Positions 35,770-44,044 of a DNA stretch of 64,000 nucleotides are shown here, piece after piece. The translations under genes and the position numbers were made by a program. Position 1 is the first letter of the stretch; each line of letters starts with the position of its first letter. Source of the DNA: Vreelandella venusta (lineage in GTDB: Bacteria > Pseudomonadota > Gammaproteobacteria > Pseudomonadales > Halomonadaceae); assembly GCF_007989605.1 (NCBI RefSeq), contig NZ_BJUL01000001.1, positions 186,001-250,000 of the forward strand, written 5' to 3'. The notes beneath the pieces are model-generated. The model was not told where the DNA came from. It was given only the letters and a program-made list of their open reading frames with translations, and did not search any database.

Positions 35770-36282
35770 ATGAAGGAATCAAGCAGCCAGCTAGTCAGCT
35801 TTTATAAAGGTGAAGGTATTGACCACCAAGGACGAACGATTAGAGAAGTTTGGCAGCTCTCCCATTTTTGGCTAGAACATACCCACGACTATATTCAGTG
35901 GTTATTCCCTATTCCTGAAGCAGGCCGGTTTAATAGCTTTGCGCCACTGCTGCAGTATGAAGATCAGATCGCATTTGCGAATGAGGAATCACTACAGTCT
36001 AGCCAGCGTCGTTCTCTGGACGTGATGTTGGCGTTTTTTGGGCTTGAACGTCAGGGGGGAGGGATAAATGCACTTCCTGAGCTGAATATGCGCGAGCACA
36101 CCTGGTTGAAGCGGGGTGGCCATAACCATCTGCGTATCTCGCGCATTATCCGTAGCCTGCATCTTTGTCATCAGCCAGGATTAGCTGAAGCATTCCAGCA
36201 GGCTGTCATTGTGATCGGGACCACTCAAGGTGTTGTCTCTGAGCAATCAGTGTCCTACTGGCGCTCAGCTAACAAAAGTTGA
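35770..36282 (+). CDS. OGFr-domain protein
   Basis: 170 residues. WQLSHFWLEHTHDYIQWLFPIPEAGRFN is the hallmark of the opioid growth factor receptor conserved region, which is also scattered through bacteria. It is followed by LDVMLAFFGLERQGG and a helical C-terminus with LRISRIIRSLHLC. The bacterial function is unknown. It is convergent with the nuclease-like gene at 36296, 13 bases away, and stands apart from the replication genes, so it may be cargo. I infer a cytoplasmic protein. Confidence 0.75.
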   Translation: MKESSSQLVSFYKGEGIDHQGRTIREVWQLSHFWLEHTHDYIQWLFPIPEAGRFNSFAPLLQYEDQIAFANEESLQSSQRRSLDVMLAFFGLERQGGGINALPELNMREHTWLKRGGHNHLRISRIIRSLHLCHQPGLAEAFQQAVIVIGTTQGVVSEQSVSYWRSANKS

Positions 36283-36295
36283 GAAGCGCTCAAGA

Positions 36296-36925
36296 TCATC
36301 CCTGAATTTCAAGAATCACAATCTGGAAAGCGCGATCAGGTACTACTTCACGATTTGCGTTTAGGTAGGGGAATTGTGGGTCAGAGCTCACTATATTGAC
36401 CTCAATGTCGCCTAAGCCAACTTCATGTAGCGCCGTATCAAGGCGCTGAATTAGACGGTCAATGGTGTTTTTTTCGGACGGACATCGACGTGTTAATACT
36501 AGGTAATTTGTTTTCAAGCTATGTCGACCAGCGCTTTTGCTGATCTGTGCTAAGCGGCTAATATCGCTGAGCATTCCACTTGTCTTGTCTCCACGTTTGA
36601 ACTCCAGAATATGTGCTGGGCGACCTTTCTTGCCAGTATGAAGCACTAGGTCGAACCGTCCATCTGATCTCAGGTCGGTCTCACAGAGTAGGTCAGAGAT
36701 GTCACTGACATTCATATCAGATGCTTCAAATGTCCGTTTTACCTGTGCTTCAAGCCGATACCCGAAATTTACAAAATTCTCTGCAAAATAGTCAGCCACA
36801 CGCATCGTCATGAAGTATTCAGGCATGCGATGCAGGGAAGAGTATGAAATACGCTGTGCTTCTTCGTGTGCCGAAAGCAAGGCATCCATGATGGCATTGA
36901 TACGGTTGTTGGGTGACGACTTCAT
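36296..36925 (-). CDS. PD-(D/E)XK nuclease-like hypothetical protein
   Basis: 209 residues. The central part reads SDGRFDLVLHTGKKGRPAHILEFKRG: an Asp followed after a strand by Glu-x-Lys, the core of the PD-(D/E)XK nuclease fold, as in restriction enzymes and nuclease-superfamily proteins that end ATPase-linked toxins. Helices precede it (MPEYFMTMRVADYFAENF). A following VLTRRCPSEKNTIDRL stretch completes the sheet. No family name comes to mind. It could be a defence effector or a recombination nuclease; the assignment rests on one motif. Confidence 0.5.
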   Translation of the reverse strand: MKSSPNNRINAIMDALLSAHEEAQRISYSSLHRMPEYFMTMRVADYFAENFVNFGYRLEAQVKRTFEASDMNVSDISDLLCETDLRSDGRFDLVLHTGKKGRPAHILEFKRGDKTSGMLSDISRLAQISKSAGRHSLKTNYLVLTRRCPSEKNTIDRLIQRLDTALHEVGLGDIEVNIVSSDPQFPYLNANREVVPDRAFQIVILEIQG

Positions 36926-37038
36926 TTACTGCGTCCTTAAGAGAAATTGGTTAATTTAAGTAAATTACCACAACACCTTATATAGTGCTCCGCCAATAAT
37001 GGTTCACTCTGGTTAATTTAATGCCAAGATTCAGTCAG

Positions 37039-37758
37039 TTAGCGGTGACTATGCAAGATAGCTCGGTGGCCGTCTCCATACCGCTTGCTGTAGAGCTTGC
37101 ACAGGTAGCTGCCTCGAAAGAACATGGCCGGAAAGACTGCATACTGGTTGGCAGACTCCAGGTAGTAATGGCTGTATAACGGCATCTGAAGGCTGAAGGC
37201 ATTCCAAGCCTCATGCTCCACAGAATGTCCACAGCACAGCTGCACACGGGGCTTAACCACTTCTTCCGGCAGATTCAAGGCACTTGCCCAAGCTCCTACC
37301 AGCATGTTAAAGAGATTGGTTCGGTCATAATCGACGGTACCAGGCGAATTATAGGCATTCAGGTTCAAGAACAGCATCAGGTGGAAGTGGGGGCGTCCGT
37401 GCTGGCTGTACTCTCGAGCGATCACATAGCGCACACGGCGGTTGTGAGGGCTGCTTCGGCGCTGCCCGTCGTGTTTGACCCTGGCTTTAAACGAGTCGAT
37501 ACAGCGCTGCACAGGAGCGTTGGTGAAGGCGTCTGCAGGCAAGGGCACGCCATGCGGTAAGGTCAGATCAAATCGGCAGGCCAGCACCCGCCGATGATCG
37601 TCAATGGCTTGCCGCGCTACCCTATAGAGGATATCCAGGTATTCTTTCGCTACTGGGCCTTTATGCGTCTGGATAGGCAGCTCTACGCCAGACCCAGGTG
37701 AGTAGGTAGGCGTATCAATCGGCGTGAGGTTGCGGTTTGCACAGGTCACATCAAGCAT
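37039..37758 (-). CDS. YfjJ/YagK (inovirus Gp2) family replication protein with HUH motif
   Basis: 239 residues from ATG at 37758 with AGGAG upstream. It carries the inovirus Gp2 / YagK-YfjJ domain: LACRFDLTLPHGVP, then REYSQHGRPHFHLMLFLNLNA, which contains His-Phe-His between hydrophobic residues, i.e. an HUH metal site, and near the end GSYLCKLYSKRYGDGHR, a YxxK-type Tyr motif. These are the parts of rolling-circle initiators, and this family replicates filamentous phages. In CP4-57, YfjJ has the same domain. It would nick an origin to start replication of the excised element. The 650-base noncoding stretch with hairpins directly upstream is the natural place for that origin. Confidence 0.8.
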   Translation of the reverse strand: MLDVTCANRNLTPIDTPTYSPGSGVELPIQTHKGPVAKEYLDILYRVARQAIDDHRRVLACRFDLTLPHGVPLPADAFTNAPVQRCIDSFKARVKHDGQRRSSPHNRRVRYVIAREYSQHGRPHFHLMLFLNLNAYNSPGTVDYDRTNLFNMLVGAWASALNLPEEVVKPRVQLCCGHSVEHEAWNAFSLQMPLYSHYYLESANQYAVFPAMFFRGSYLCKLYSKRYGDGHRAILHSHR

Positions 37759-37892
37759 AGGGGCTCCTGTTTCAAGGTGCTCTGAGATGCATCGCCCTGC
37801 AAGGCGTGCGTCGATGCTGAGGGAGGCGATTAGCTATCAGGCTTCCCGTAGGAAACCATGCTAATCAATTGAAGATGCAATATCAGATGTTT

Positions 37893-38218
37893 CAACACTC
37901 ACTGTGGGTGAGTGTTGAGTGAGTCAGAAGGCGTGTGAGGCATGTAGGAATGAGGTGATACGTCTGCATGAGTAATAACGACACCTGGGTGGTGTCGTTT
38001 GATCCGTGAGCACTAATGCTGTTACACGTAGGTAATTGACATAAATAAAGTATAGGTAATACTAACGTATCCTAACTCTATGATCTGCCAAGACGTATTG
38101 TGCCCCGAGACCTTTTATCAAAAAGGGCTGGGAAAGCCCTTCAATGTCCTAGCTGACCTCACTCTGGAGTTATATACAGCAGGATGAAGCGATATAAAGC
38201 TCAGCGATAACGCTGAGC
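37893..38218. other. Noncoding stretch with four perfect hairpins (candidate origin)
   Basis: The gap 37759-38404 has no gene. Within it lie four exact hairpins: CAACACTCAC at 37893-37902 with 37908-37917 (10 bp), AACGACACC at 37977-37985 with 37991-37999 (9 bp), AAGGGCT at 38123-38129 with 38135-38141 (7 bp) and GCTCAGCG at 38199-38206 with 38211-38218 (8 bp, loop ATAA). It lies beside an HUH replication gene, and hairpins that expose a nick site are the usual form of a rolling-circle origin. Confidence 0.5.
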
Positions 38219-38220
38219 GA
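38105..38220 (-). ncRNA. Candidate small RNA with terminator-like end
   Basis: Read on the minus strand, the GCTCAGCG hairpin is followed about 60 bases later by the AAGGGCT/AGCCCTT stem and then a run of T residues (TTTTTGAT), which looks like a rho-independent end. No minus-strand gene lies upstream to need a terminator. A promoter was not found with confidence. Alternatively both hairpins belong to a replication origin. Confidence 0.25.
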
Positions 38221-38404
38221 TGGACAGCACTGAATCGTTCTATCTCGTTGTTTCCTACATAGTATGTCACGGCAGTGACGGAGTACCCGCTAAGCCGGTG
38301 ACACTTTTCCCTACCCAGCTTAATTTAAAAAAATCTCAGCCCCGTATTACTTGAGTGAAGCCTTCCTTGGGCTTTGGATCATTTCCCTCACTCAGGAGAA
38401 CCTT

Positions 38405-38749
38405 ATGTTTCGATGTCCACACTGTGATTCGTCACAAATTATCCCACGCCACCTGGGTCACAAGGTTGGTACGACCACGGGGATGGCTACTGGCAGTGTT
38501 AGTGGCGTCCTGGGAGCGTTACACGGCGCGAGAACCGGTGCTGCTGCTGGCAGCGTTATGGGCCCATTCGGAGCCGGTGCAAGCACTTTAGCCGGAGCGG
38601 TCTTTGGGGCTTTGGCTGGAGCCGCTGCAGGCGGCGTTGCCGGAGGGCGATTGGGTGAAACGTTAGATAGTCATGTGCTGGATAACGTCGAATGCCGTAA
38701 CTGTGGCCACACCTTTCGCTTACCCACGAATGAGTATCCCACCTATTAA
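38405..38749 (+). CDS. Small zinc-ribbon protein with a glycine-rich membrane core
   Basis: 114 residues from ATG at 38405 with AGGAGAA upstream. Four Cys form a split zinc ribbon: FRCPHCDSS at the N-terminus and VECRNCGHTF at the C-terminus. Between them lies a Gly/Ala-rich glycine-zipper stretch (GALHGARTGAAAGSVMG, AGAVFGALAGAAAGG), the kind that inserts in membranes. The fold brackets a membrane hairpin with one metal site. I do not know a characterised homologue. It begins a plus-strand unit that continues with DUF932 and the recombination genes. Confidence 0.7.
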   Translation: MFRCPHCDSSQIIPRHLGHKVGTTTGMATGSVSGVLGALHGARTGAAAGSVMGPFGAGASTLAGAVFGALAGAAAGGVAGGRLGETLDSHVLDNVECRNCGHTFRLPTNEYPTY

Positions 38750-38885
38750 ACGCGCAGGGTTGTTCTGAACGCCGGTGTAATCCTTTACCCCATTTTATAT
38801 TTACTGATTCTCTACGGTTTAGCTCGCTACCTTTTGGCGCGGGCTGTTATGCCGTGTCTGACCGTTTTATCGAGGAGATTGACCT

Positions 38886-39854
38886 ATGGCACATTGTGTT
38901 GAACACATGGCTTACGTTGGTGATACCCCTTGGCATGGCCTGGGGCAACATCTGTCTCGTCATCAACCGCTGGAGGTCTGGCAGCAACAGGCTGGTATGG
39001 ACTGGCATATTGAAGAAGCACCGGTGCGCTTTATTGCCGAAGGGGCTAGCCACCTGGGCAGCATTTACTCGTTCCCTGAGCAAAAGGTGCTCTATCGCTC
39101 AGATACCAAAGCACCGCTGTCGGTGGTGTCACAGCGCTATAAGGTGGTGCAGCCTGAAGAGATCCTGGAGTTCTATCGCGACCTGACGGAGTACGCCGGA
39201 TATGAGCTAGAAACAGCTGGCGTGCTCAAAGGCGGACGTAAGTTCTGGGCGCTAGCTAGGAGCGGCTTAAGTACGTCGCTCAAAGGTCAGGATGAGGTCA
39301 ACGACTATTTGCTGTTGGCCACTTCCTGCGATGGCACTCTCGCCACCATGGCAACGCCGACCACGGTGCGGGTGGTGTGCAATAACACGCTGCAGATTGC
39401 CATCGATGGCACGTCGCAAGCGGTGAAGGTGCCCCACCGCTCGGAGTTCGACCCCAGTGCAGTGAAACGCCAACTGGGTATTTCTGTTTCTCAGTGGAAC
39501 GACTTCATGTACCGCATGAAGGCGCTAGCAGAACGTAAGATCGACCACAGCGAGGCTCAGCAGTATTTTCAGTCAGTGCTCTGCGGTATTGATAAAGCGA
39601 TAGACGATCCTTCCAAACTGCCTAACTATCGGGCGCTTAACAAGGTACAAAAGCTCTACCACGGCGAAGGCCGCGGCTCTCATCTCGACACTGCCAAAGA
39701 TACGGCTTGGGGCTTGCTAAATGCTATTACCGAGTATGTGGATCACGACAAGCGTGCGCGCAGTAACGATACTCGATTGGATTCAGCGTGGTTTGGTCAA
39801 GGGGCTCAGCTCAAACAAGAGGCCTTGGATGCCGCCCTGCAGCTGATGTCGTAG
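38886..39854 (+). CDS. DUF932 protein (YfjQ/YafZ-like)
   Basis: 322 residues. The opening AHCVEHMAYVGDTPWHGLGQHLS is the classic start of the DUF932 phage/plasmid-related family, followed by VLYRSDTKAPLSVVSQRYKVVQPEEILEFY and VRVVCNNTL. E. coli YfjQ and YafZ, in CP4-57 and CP4-6 prophages, belong here. The biochemical role of the family is unknown; it is nearly always found in mobile elements and often near single-strand annealing proteins, as here. Confidence 0.88.
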   Translation: MAHCVEHMAYVGDTPWHGLGQHLSRHQPLEVWQQQAGMDWHIEEAPVRFIAEGASHLGSIYSFPEQKVLYRSDTKAPLSVVSQRYKVVQPEEILEFYRDLTEYAGYELETAGVLKGGRKFWALARSGLSTSLKGQDEVNDYLLLATSCDGTLATMATPTTVRVVCNNTLQIAIDGTSQAVKVPHRSEFDPSAVKRQLGISVSQWNDFMYRMKALAERKIDHSEAQQYFQSVLCGIDKAIDDPSKLPNYRALNKVQKLYHGEGRGSHLDTAKDTAWGLLNAITEYVDHDKRARSNDTRLDSAWFGQGAQLKQEALDAALQLMS

Positions 39855-39918
39855 TCGTCCATACATCCATACCCACAAGCGATCCAACAAATGATCATCC
39901 TAACCCTCACGGCATAGA

Positions 39919-39948
39919 CGCCCAGCCCTAAAAAAGGCTGGGCGTTTT
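39919..39948 (+). terminator. Terminator after the DUF932 gene
   Basis: CGCCCAGCC (39919-39927) pairs with GGCTGGGCG (39936-39944), loop CTAAAAAA, followed by TTTT. Confidence 0.85.
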
Positions 39949-39978
39949 GCTGTGGGGCTTATGCCGCGAGGTACCCGC

Positions 39979-40173
39979 ATGAGCTTTGTTTCCGACGCCA
40001 TTGAGATGGCGCTCATTCGACTGACCAAACAACTGCTTGAACACGACGCACACAAAGCAACGTCGCTGGTGTGTGCACAGGGCGAGTTTTATCGCGCGGA
40101 GATACGCCTGGAGCGTATCGATCCCGCAGACATTGCGCGTCACTTACCTGACGTTCCTCCACTCCTTAAATGA
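39979..40173 (+). CDS. Small hypothetical protein of the recombination module
   Basis: 64 residues if ATG at 39979 is used, with GAGGT about eight bases upstream; the frame also has ATG at 39961, closer to the terminator. Sequence such as DAIEMALIRLTKQLLEHDAHKATSLV is helical and amphipathic. No family recognised. The stop overlaps the in-frame upstream extension of the ERF gene, and it is in the same direction, so it probably belongs to that unit. Confidence 0.5.
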   Translation: MSFVSDAIEMALIRLTKQLLEHDAHKATSLVCAQGEFYRAEIRLERIDPADIARHLPDVPPLLK

Positions 40174-40235
40174 CACACCCCATGAACAGGGCTGACCAGC
40201 CCGCATTTCCCTATTCACGTAACAGGAGGTGCCCC

Positions 40236-41027
40236 ATGGCACAGCGTACTCATGTAGTAAATGCGTCTCCCCAAAAAGGCTCAGTACCTTCCATTAAAGC
40301 AGACGCCAACGCTCAATATTCCCCCAGCTCAGCGGCGCTAGAAGCGCACCCTACGGCTGATAGCACCGCCATTATTCAAGTGATTGAGCGCGCGGCACTT
40401 AATCCCGACGTCGATATCGACAAAATGGAGCGCTTGCTGCAAATGCAGGAACGCGTGATGGATCGACAGGCCATGATGGCTTATAGCACTGCCATGGCCG
40501 CGATGCAGACTGAACTACCCAGTATTGAAGAGCGGGGTAAAACCAACAACGGCTTCTATGCCACGTTGGAGGATATCGTCGACACCGTGCGGCCCATCCT
40601 GCAAAAGCACGGCTTTGCGGTGAGCTTCCGTATTCAGACCCAGGAACGCGGTATTCAGGTCACCGGAGTACTGATGCACAAGGATGGCCACCGAGAAGAG
40701 ACCAGCATGCTGCTGCCTGCGGACATGAGCGGTAACAAAAACGCGGTACAGGCGTTTGGTTCGTCTACCAGCTACGGCAAGCGCTATGTACTTTCTGCGC
40801 TGCTCAACATCACCACTCGTGGGCAAGACGATAACGGGCAGATCAGTACACGAGCGGCCGTTAAGAGGGTCACGGCTTTCCAGGCGGGGCAGATTCAGCG
40901 TTTGTTCAGCCAGTGCCCAGCTACTACCCAGGAGTGGTTCAGCGGCAAATACGGCGCTGCGGTTCAGGTGCCCCAGGCAGATTTCGACAAACTCCGTGCA
41001 TCCCTCACCAAGCGAGCCGTGAAATAG
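40236..41027 (+). CDS. ERF family single-strand annealing protein
   Basis: 263 residues from ATG at 40236 with AGGAGGT upstream. The ERF core shows AYSTAMAAMQTELPSIEERGKTNNGFYATLEDIVDTVRPILQKHGFAVSF (read in pieces), then GVLMHKDGHREETSMLLPADMSGNKNAVQAFGSSTSYGKRYVLSALL with the Ala-Gly-Ser-rich QAFGSS and YGKRY landmarks. ERF proteins anneal single strands during phage recombination. It is followed at once by a YqaJ-type exonuclease gene, so the two form a Red-like recombination pair. Confidence 0.9.
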   Translation: MAQRTHVVNASPQKGSVPSIKADANAQYSPSSAALEAHPTADSTAIIQVIERAALNPDVDIDKMERLLQMQERVMDRQAMMAYSTAMAAMQTELPSIEERGKTNNGFYATLEDIVDTVRPILQKHGFAVSFRIQTQERGIQVTGVLMHKDGHREETSMLLPADMSGNKNAVQAFGSSTSYGKRYVLSALLNITTRGQDDNGQISTRAAVKRVTAFQAGQIQRLFSQCPATTQEWFSGKYGAAVQVPQADFDKLRASLTKRAVK

Positions 41028-41066
41028 CGGCTCAGCCTGACCACTCATCGCTTACATGAGGCGTGT

Positions 41067-41678
41067 ATGAAGATACTCACCATGCCACAAGGCTCACCGG
41101 AGTGGCTGGCAGCGCGTCTTGGGCGCGTAACCATGTCAGAACTCAAGACGTTGCTGGTGAATGGCAAAGGTCCCAGTGGGTTGGGTGCCGGAGCCATCAC
41201 CTACATGCATCAGTTGATCGGCGAGCGTATGACCGGAGAGCTGGCCGAGCCGTTTCAAGGCAATGCCCATACCAAGCGGGGCCAGGAGCTAGAGAGCGTC
41301 GCTCGCTCGCTGTATCGCGATATGACCGGCGCACCGAAACCCAAAGAAGTGGGCCTGATCCTCAATCACAACGCGGGCTACTCACCGGATAGCTTGATTG
41401 GCAAAAACGGCCTATTAGAGATTAAGACCAAGCTGCCCAAGTTTCAGATTGAGGTGCTGCTTAGCGGGAAGATACCCGACGAGCACGTGCCCCAATGCCA
41501 GGGTGGGCTCTGGGTCAGTGAACGGGAATGGATCGACTTTGTAAGCTATTGGCCGGGTATGCCGCTGTTTGTGAAGCGTGCTTACCGAGACGAGGCTCTG
41601 ATATGCACGATTGCCGAGCGGGTTGAGGCCTTTCATGAAGAGATGGAGCGGCGCATCGAGAAATTATCCGTGGCATAA
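41067..41678 (+). CDS. YqaJ/lambda-exonuclease family nuclease
   Basis: 203 residues. GSPEWLAARLGRVTMSE opens the YqaJ domain, followed by FQGNAHTKRGQELE and the catalytic NAGYSPDSLIGKNGLLEIKTKLP, in which Asp and Glu-x-Lys form the PD-(D/E)XK site, and VPQCQGGLWVSEREWIDFV. Lambda exonuclease has the same arrangement. It would resect double-strand ends so that the ERF protein can anneal the strands. Same operon as ERF, 39 bases apart. Confidence 0.9.
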   Translation: MKILTMPQGSPEWLAARLGRVTMSELKTLLVNGKGPSGLGAGAITYMHQLIGERMTGELAEPFQGNAHTKRGQELESVARSLYRDMTGAPKPKEVGLILNHNAGYSPDSLIGKNGLLEIKTKLPKFQIEVLLSGKIPDEHVPQCQGGLWVSEREWIDFVSYWPGMPLFVKRAYRDEALICTIAERVEAFHEEMERRIEKLSVA

Positions 41679-41743
41679 TATCGATCTGCGAAAATATACA
41701 GTGCTCGATATTTGTAGTTGAAATTTATTATAGGAATTTAGTT

Positions 41744-42994
41744 ATGTATTTTGAATTAATAGACCATATCTTAGCAAGCACTGTTAATAGTTTTCCTGAA
41801 TTATCTGAAGACGCCGAACTGAAAGCCTCATTTACACACTGGCTTCAGAACAGGGAGTTCTTGTATAAAATGCAGGATGAGCGGGTTATAAATTTCTGGA
41901 AAACGGAAATTGATAATTTCTTGCGAATGAAAAATACGTCGGAACGAGAAATATTTAATAAAATTCCTTTTTATTCTAACGGTGATCAGTTCGACTTTAT
42001 TGACTTGTTCGCTGGGATCGGTGGTTTCAATCTGGCTTTAACAAGTGTTGGTGGACGTTGTGTGTTATCTAGTGAATGGGATAAGTTTGCCAAGAAAACA
42101 TATATGAATAACTACGGGAAAATCCCTTTTGGTGATATCAATCAGTTTACTGGTGAGAATGTTGATGACCATGAGCTGGACGCTCTAATACCTGATCATA
42201 AAGTGCTTGCTGCTGGTTTTCCTTGTCAACCATTTAGCAATGCGGGAGTTTCAGCAAGAAACGCCTTGGGCACACCGCATGGATTCGAGTGTGAGACACA
42301 AGGGACACTATTCCACTCAATAGCCAGAATTGCCTATGTCAAGCAACCTGAAATAGTCTTCATGGAAAATGTTAAAAATATCATCAGCCATGACAAAGGA
42401 GCTACTTTTAACGTTATTAAAACAACAATGGAAAGCCTTTCCCAAGGAAACCCCGAGAAAGAAAATTACAGATTTTATTACTCGCTCATCAATTCCGAAT
42501 CACTCGTGGCCCAGAGACGGGTACGCTGTTATATGGTTTGTATAAGAGAGGATGTTTGGGAAGCGAAAGAAAAGATTGGCTTCGCTTTTCCTGACATAGG
42601 CGGAGAAAGCATACCTTTGCGTCAGGTTGTAGAAAACACATTGCCGATAGAGGCGGCGGAATATACAATTTCAGATGCCTTGTGGAAAGGGCATATCAAT
42701 CGAACCCAAAGGAATCTGGCCAGAAAGACAGGCTTCACAGCTTTTGAAGCAGATTTGGATAGGCCCTCAAATACAATAGTTGCCAGGTACGGAAAAGACG
42801 GTAAGGAGTGCCTTGTGCCTCAAGAAAATAGCAACCCAAGAAAACTAACGGTGAATGAATGTCGTCAATTATTCGGTTATCCGGATAGCTTTATTTTGCC
42901 TGGTTCGAAAACATCCGCATATAAACAATTCGGAAACTCTGTCGTAGTTCCTGTAGTTGAAAGAATAGCCAGAAAGATTTTCGAGTATCTATAG
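41744..42994 (+). CDS. DNA (cytosine-5) methyltransferase
   Basis: 416 residues. Motif I is DLFAGIGGFNLAL at about residue 87. Motif IV is GFPCQPFSNAG with the catalytic Cys at about 161, followed by motif VI MENVKNI, motif VIII QRRVRCYMVCIRE and motif X QFGNSVVVPVVERIA. About 80 residues precede motif I. It is AT-rich compared with the genes around it. It is convergent with an HNH endonuclease gene and a Vsr gene, so it is the protecting enzyme of a type II system that makes 5-methylcytosine; the target sequence cannot be read from the protein. AGGAA precedes the ATG. Confidence 0.93.
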   Translation: MYFELIDHILASTVNSFPELSEDAELKASFTHWLQNREFLYKMQDERVINFWKTEIDNFLRMKNTSEREIFNKIPFYSNGDQFDFIDLFAGIGGFNLALTSVGGRCVLSSEWDKFAKKTYMNNYGKIPFGDINQFTGENVDDHELDALIPDHKVLAAGFPCQPFSNAGVSARNALGTPHGFECETQGTLFHSIARIAYVKQPEIVFMENVKNIISHDKGATFNVIKTTMESLSQGNPEKENYRFYYSLINSESLVAQRRVRCYMVCIREDVWEAKEKIGFAFPDIGGESIPLRQVVENTLPIEAAEYTISDALWKGHINRTQRNLARKTGFTAFEADLDRPSNTIVARYGKDGKECLVPQENSNPRKLTVNECRQLFGYPDSFILPGSKTSAYKQFGNSVVVPVVERIARKIFEYL

Positions 42995-43000
42995 GTATGG

Positions 43001-43024
43001 AAGTGGGCAGTAAGCTGCCCGCTT
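43001..43024. terminator. Hairpin between methyltransferase and endonuclease genes
   Basis: AAGTGGGCAG and CTGCCCGCTT (43001-43010 and 43015-43024) form a ten-pair stem with one G-T wobble and loop TAAG, between convergent genes. Confidence 0.7.
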
Positions 43025-43033
43025 ATCTTACGC

Positions 43034-43921
43034 TTAAGCGCCATAGAGATTATAGATTTCTTCAAGGCTTGCGATCAAACCGGCTTTTTGTAAAGCATCT
43101 TCTCGTTTTGCATAAAGATTAGCTATTATTTCTTTTTTTTCAACCTCGGCCGCAAAATGAATTTTCCGATGGCAGTTAGGGCAGAGAGATACAAGGTTTT
43201 CCACCACATCCAACGATGATTCAAAATATTCGGTTTTTGAAACTGGGATCAAGTGGTGGGCTTCCATATACTGTTTGGATGTGGAAGCAGATATAAAGGT
43301 AGTGTGTTCTGGGTTGTTCTCGCAGGTGTAACCCGCAGCTTCTAATGCCTCAACAGCTAGTACAGGGCTACGTTCATATTGAAAACCCTGTGTAGAGCGT
43401 AATTTCATTGGTGGTTTTGGCGAATTAACTGCCTTTTGATATTCCGCATCATCCTCGTCAATCAGATAGTTATTTTCGTATTGAACTGCTTTCTCACCAA
43501 TATCAGAAAAAACGCTCCAATCAATATTGCTTGTAAAGCCAATGAAAGGTAAATCCTCATTCTGCTGAGTAAAGATAAAAAAAGTATCACCGGGCTCGGG
43601 ATAAAATCCAGTGCTTTTAGAAAAATATAAGCGAAGTTCATTACCTTTCGCTTTGGGAAACTTCAGTGCTAAAAGCTCTTTTTTATATTTTTTTGCCTTA
43701 AAATCGTAAATATTGAACTCTTGCTTGTCTGGTTTACCGTCTGCGGGACCGCCTCCTGCACGTGTGATACTTTCAGCTCTATACTTAGAAAGTAAAACGG
43801 CTTTCTCATCTTTGTCCAGGGTAACTGATTTATCACCTGTTGCTTCACGGTCAGTGATTACAGAATAGGCACCACTTTCGGCCTTGAACTCATTCGCCAT
43901 AGCTGCGTTGAATTTAGTCAC
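43034..43921 (-). CDS. HNH restriction endonuclease
   Basis: 295 residues, GTG start with AGGG about ten bases upstream. The C-terminal third is an HNH domain: CENNPEH, then EAHHLIPVSKTEYFESSLDVVENLVSLCPNCHRKIHFA (in pieces), with the His-His, the Asn of VENLVSLCPNCH and the structural zinc Cys residues. The N-terminal 180 residues (YDFKAKKYKKELLALKFPK, FYPEPGDTFFIF) do not match a domain I know and presumably recognise DNA. Position opposite the methyltransferase makes it the likely restriction partner. Confidence 0.8.
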   Translation of the reverse strand: MTKFNAAMANEFKAESGAYSVITDREATGDKSVTLDKDEKAVLLSKYRAESITRAGGGPADGKPDKQEFNIYDFKAKKYKKELLALKFPKAKGNELRLYFSKSTGFYPEPGDTFFIFTQQNEDLPFIGFTSNIDWSVFSDIGEKAVQYENNYLIDEDDAEYQKAVNSPKPPMKLRSTQGFQYERSPVLAVEALEAAGYTCENNPEHTTFISASTSKQYMEAHHLIPVSKTEYFESSLDVVENLVSLCPNCHRKIHFAAEVEKKEIIANLYAKREDALQKAGLIASLEEIYNLYGA

Positions 43922-44044
43922 GATATTTTTCCCTGTTTATTTACAGGGAGGATGGTAAAGGAAGATTTTTTGCTCGTCAACCGGTGTTTTTACAGGGTAA
44001 AGTGGCTGGTGTTGTAAAATCTTTAAGCGTTTGAATTTAAAAGG

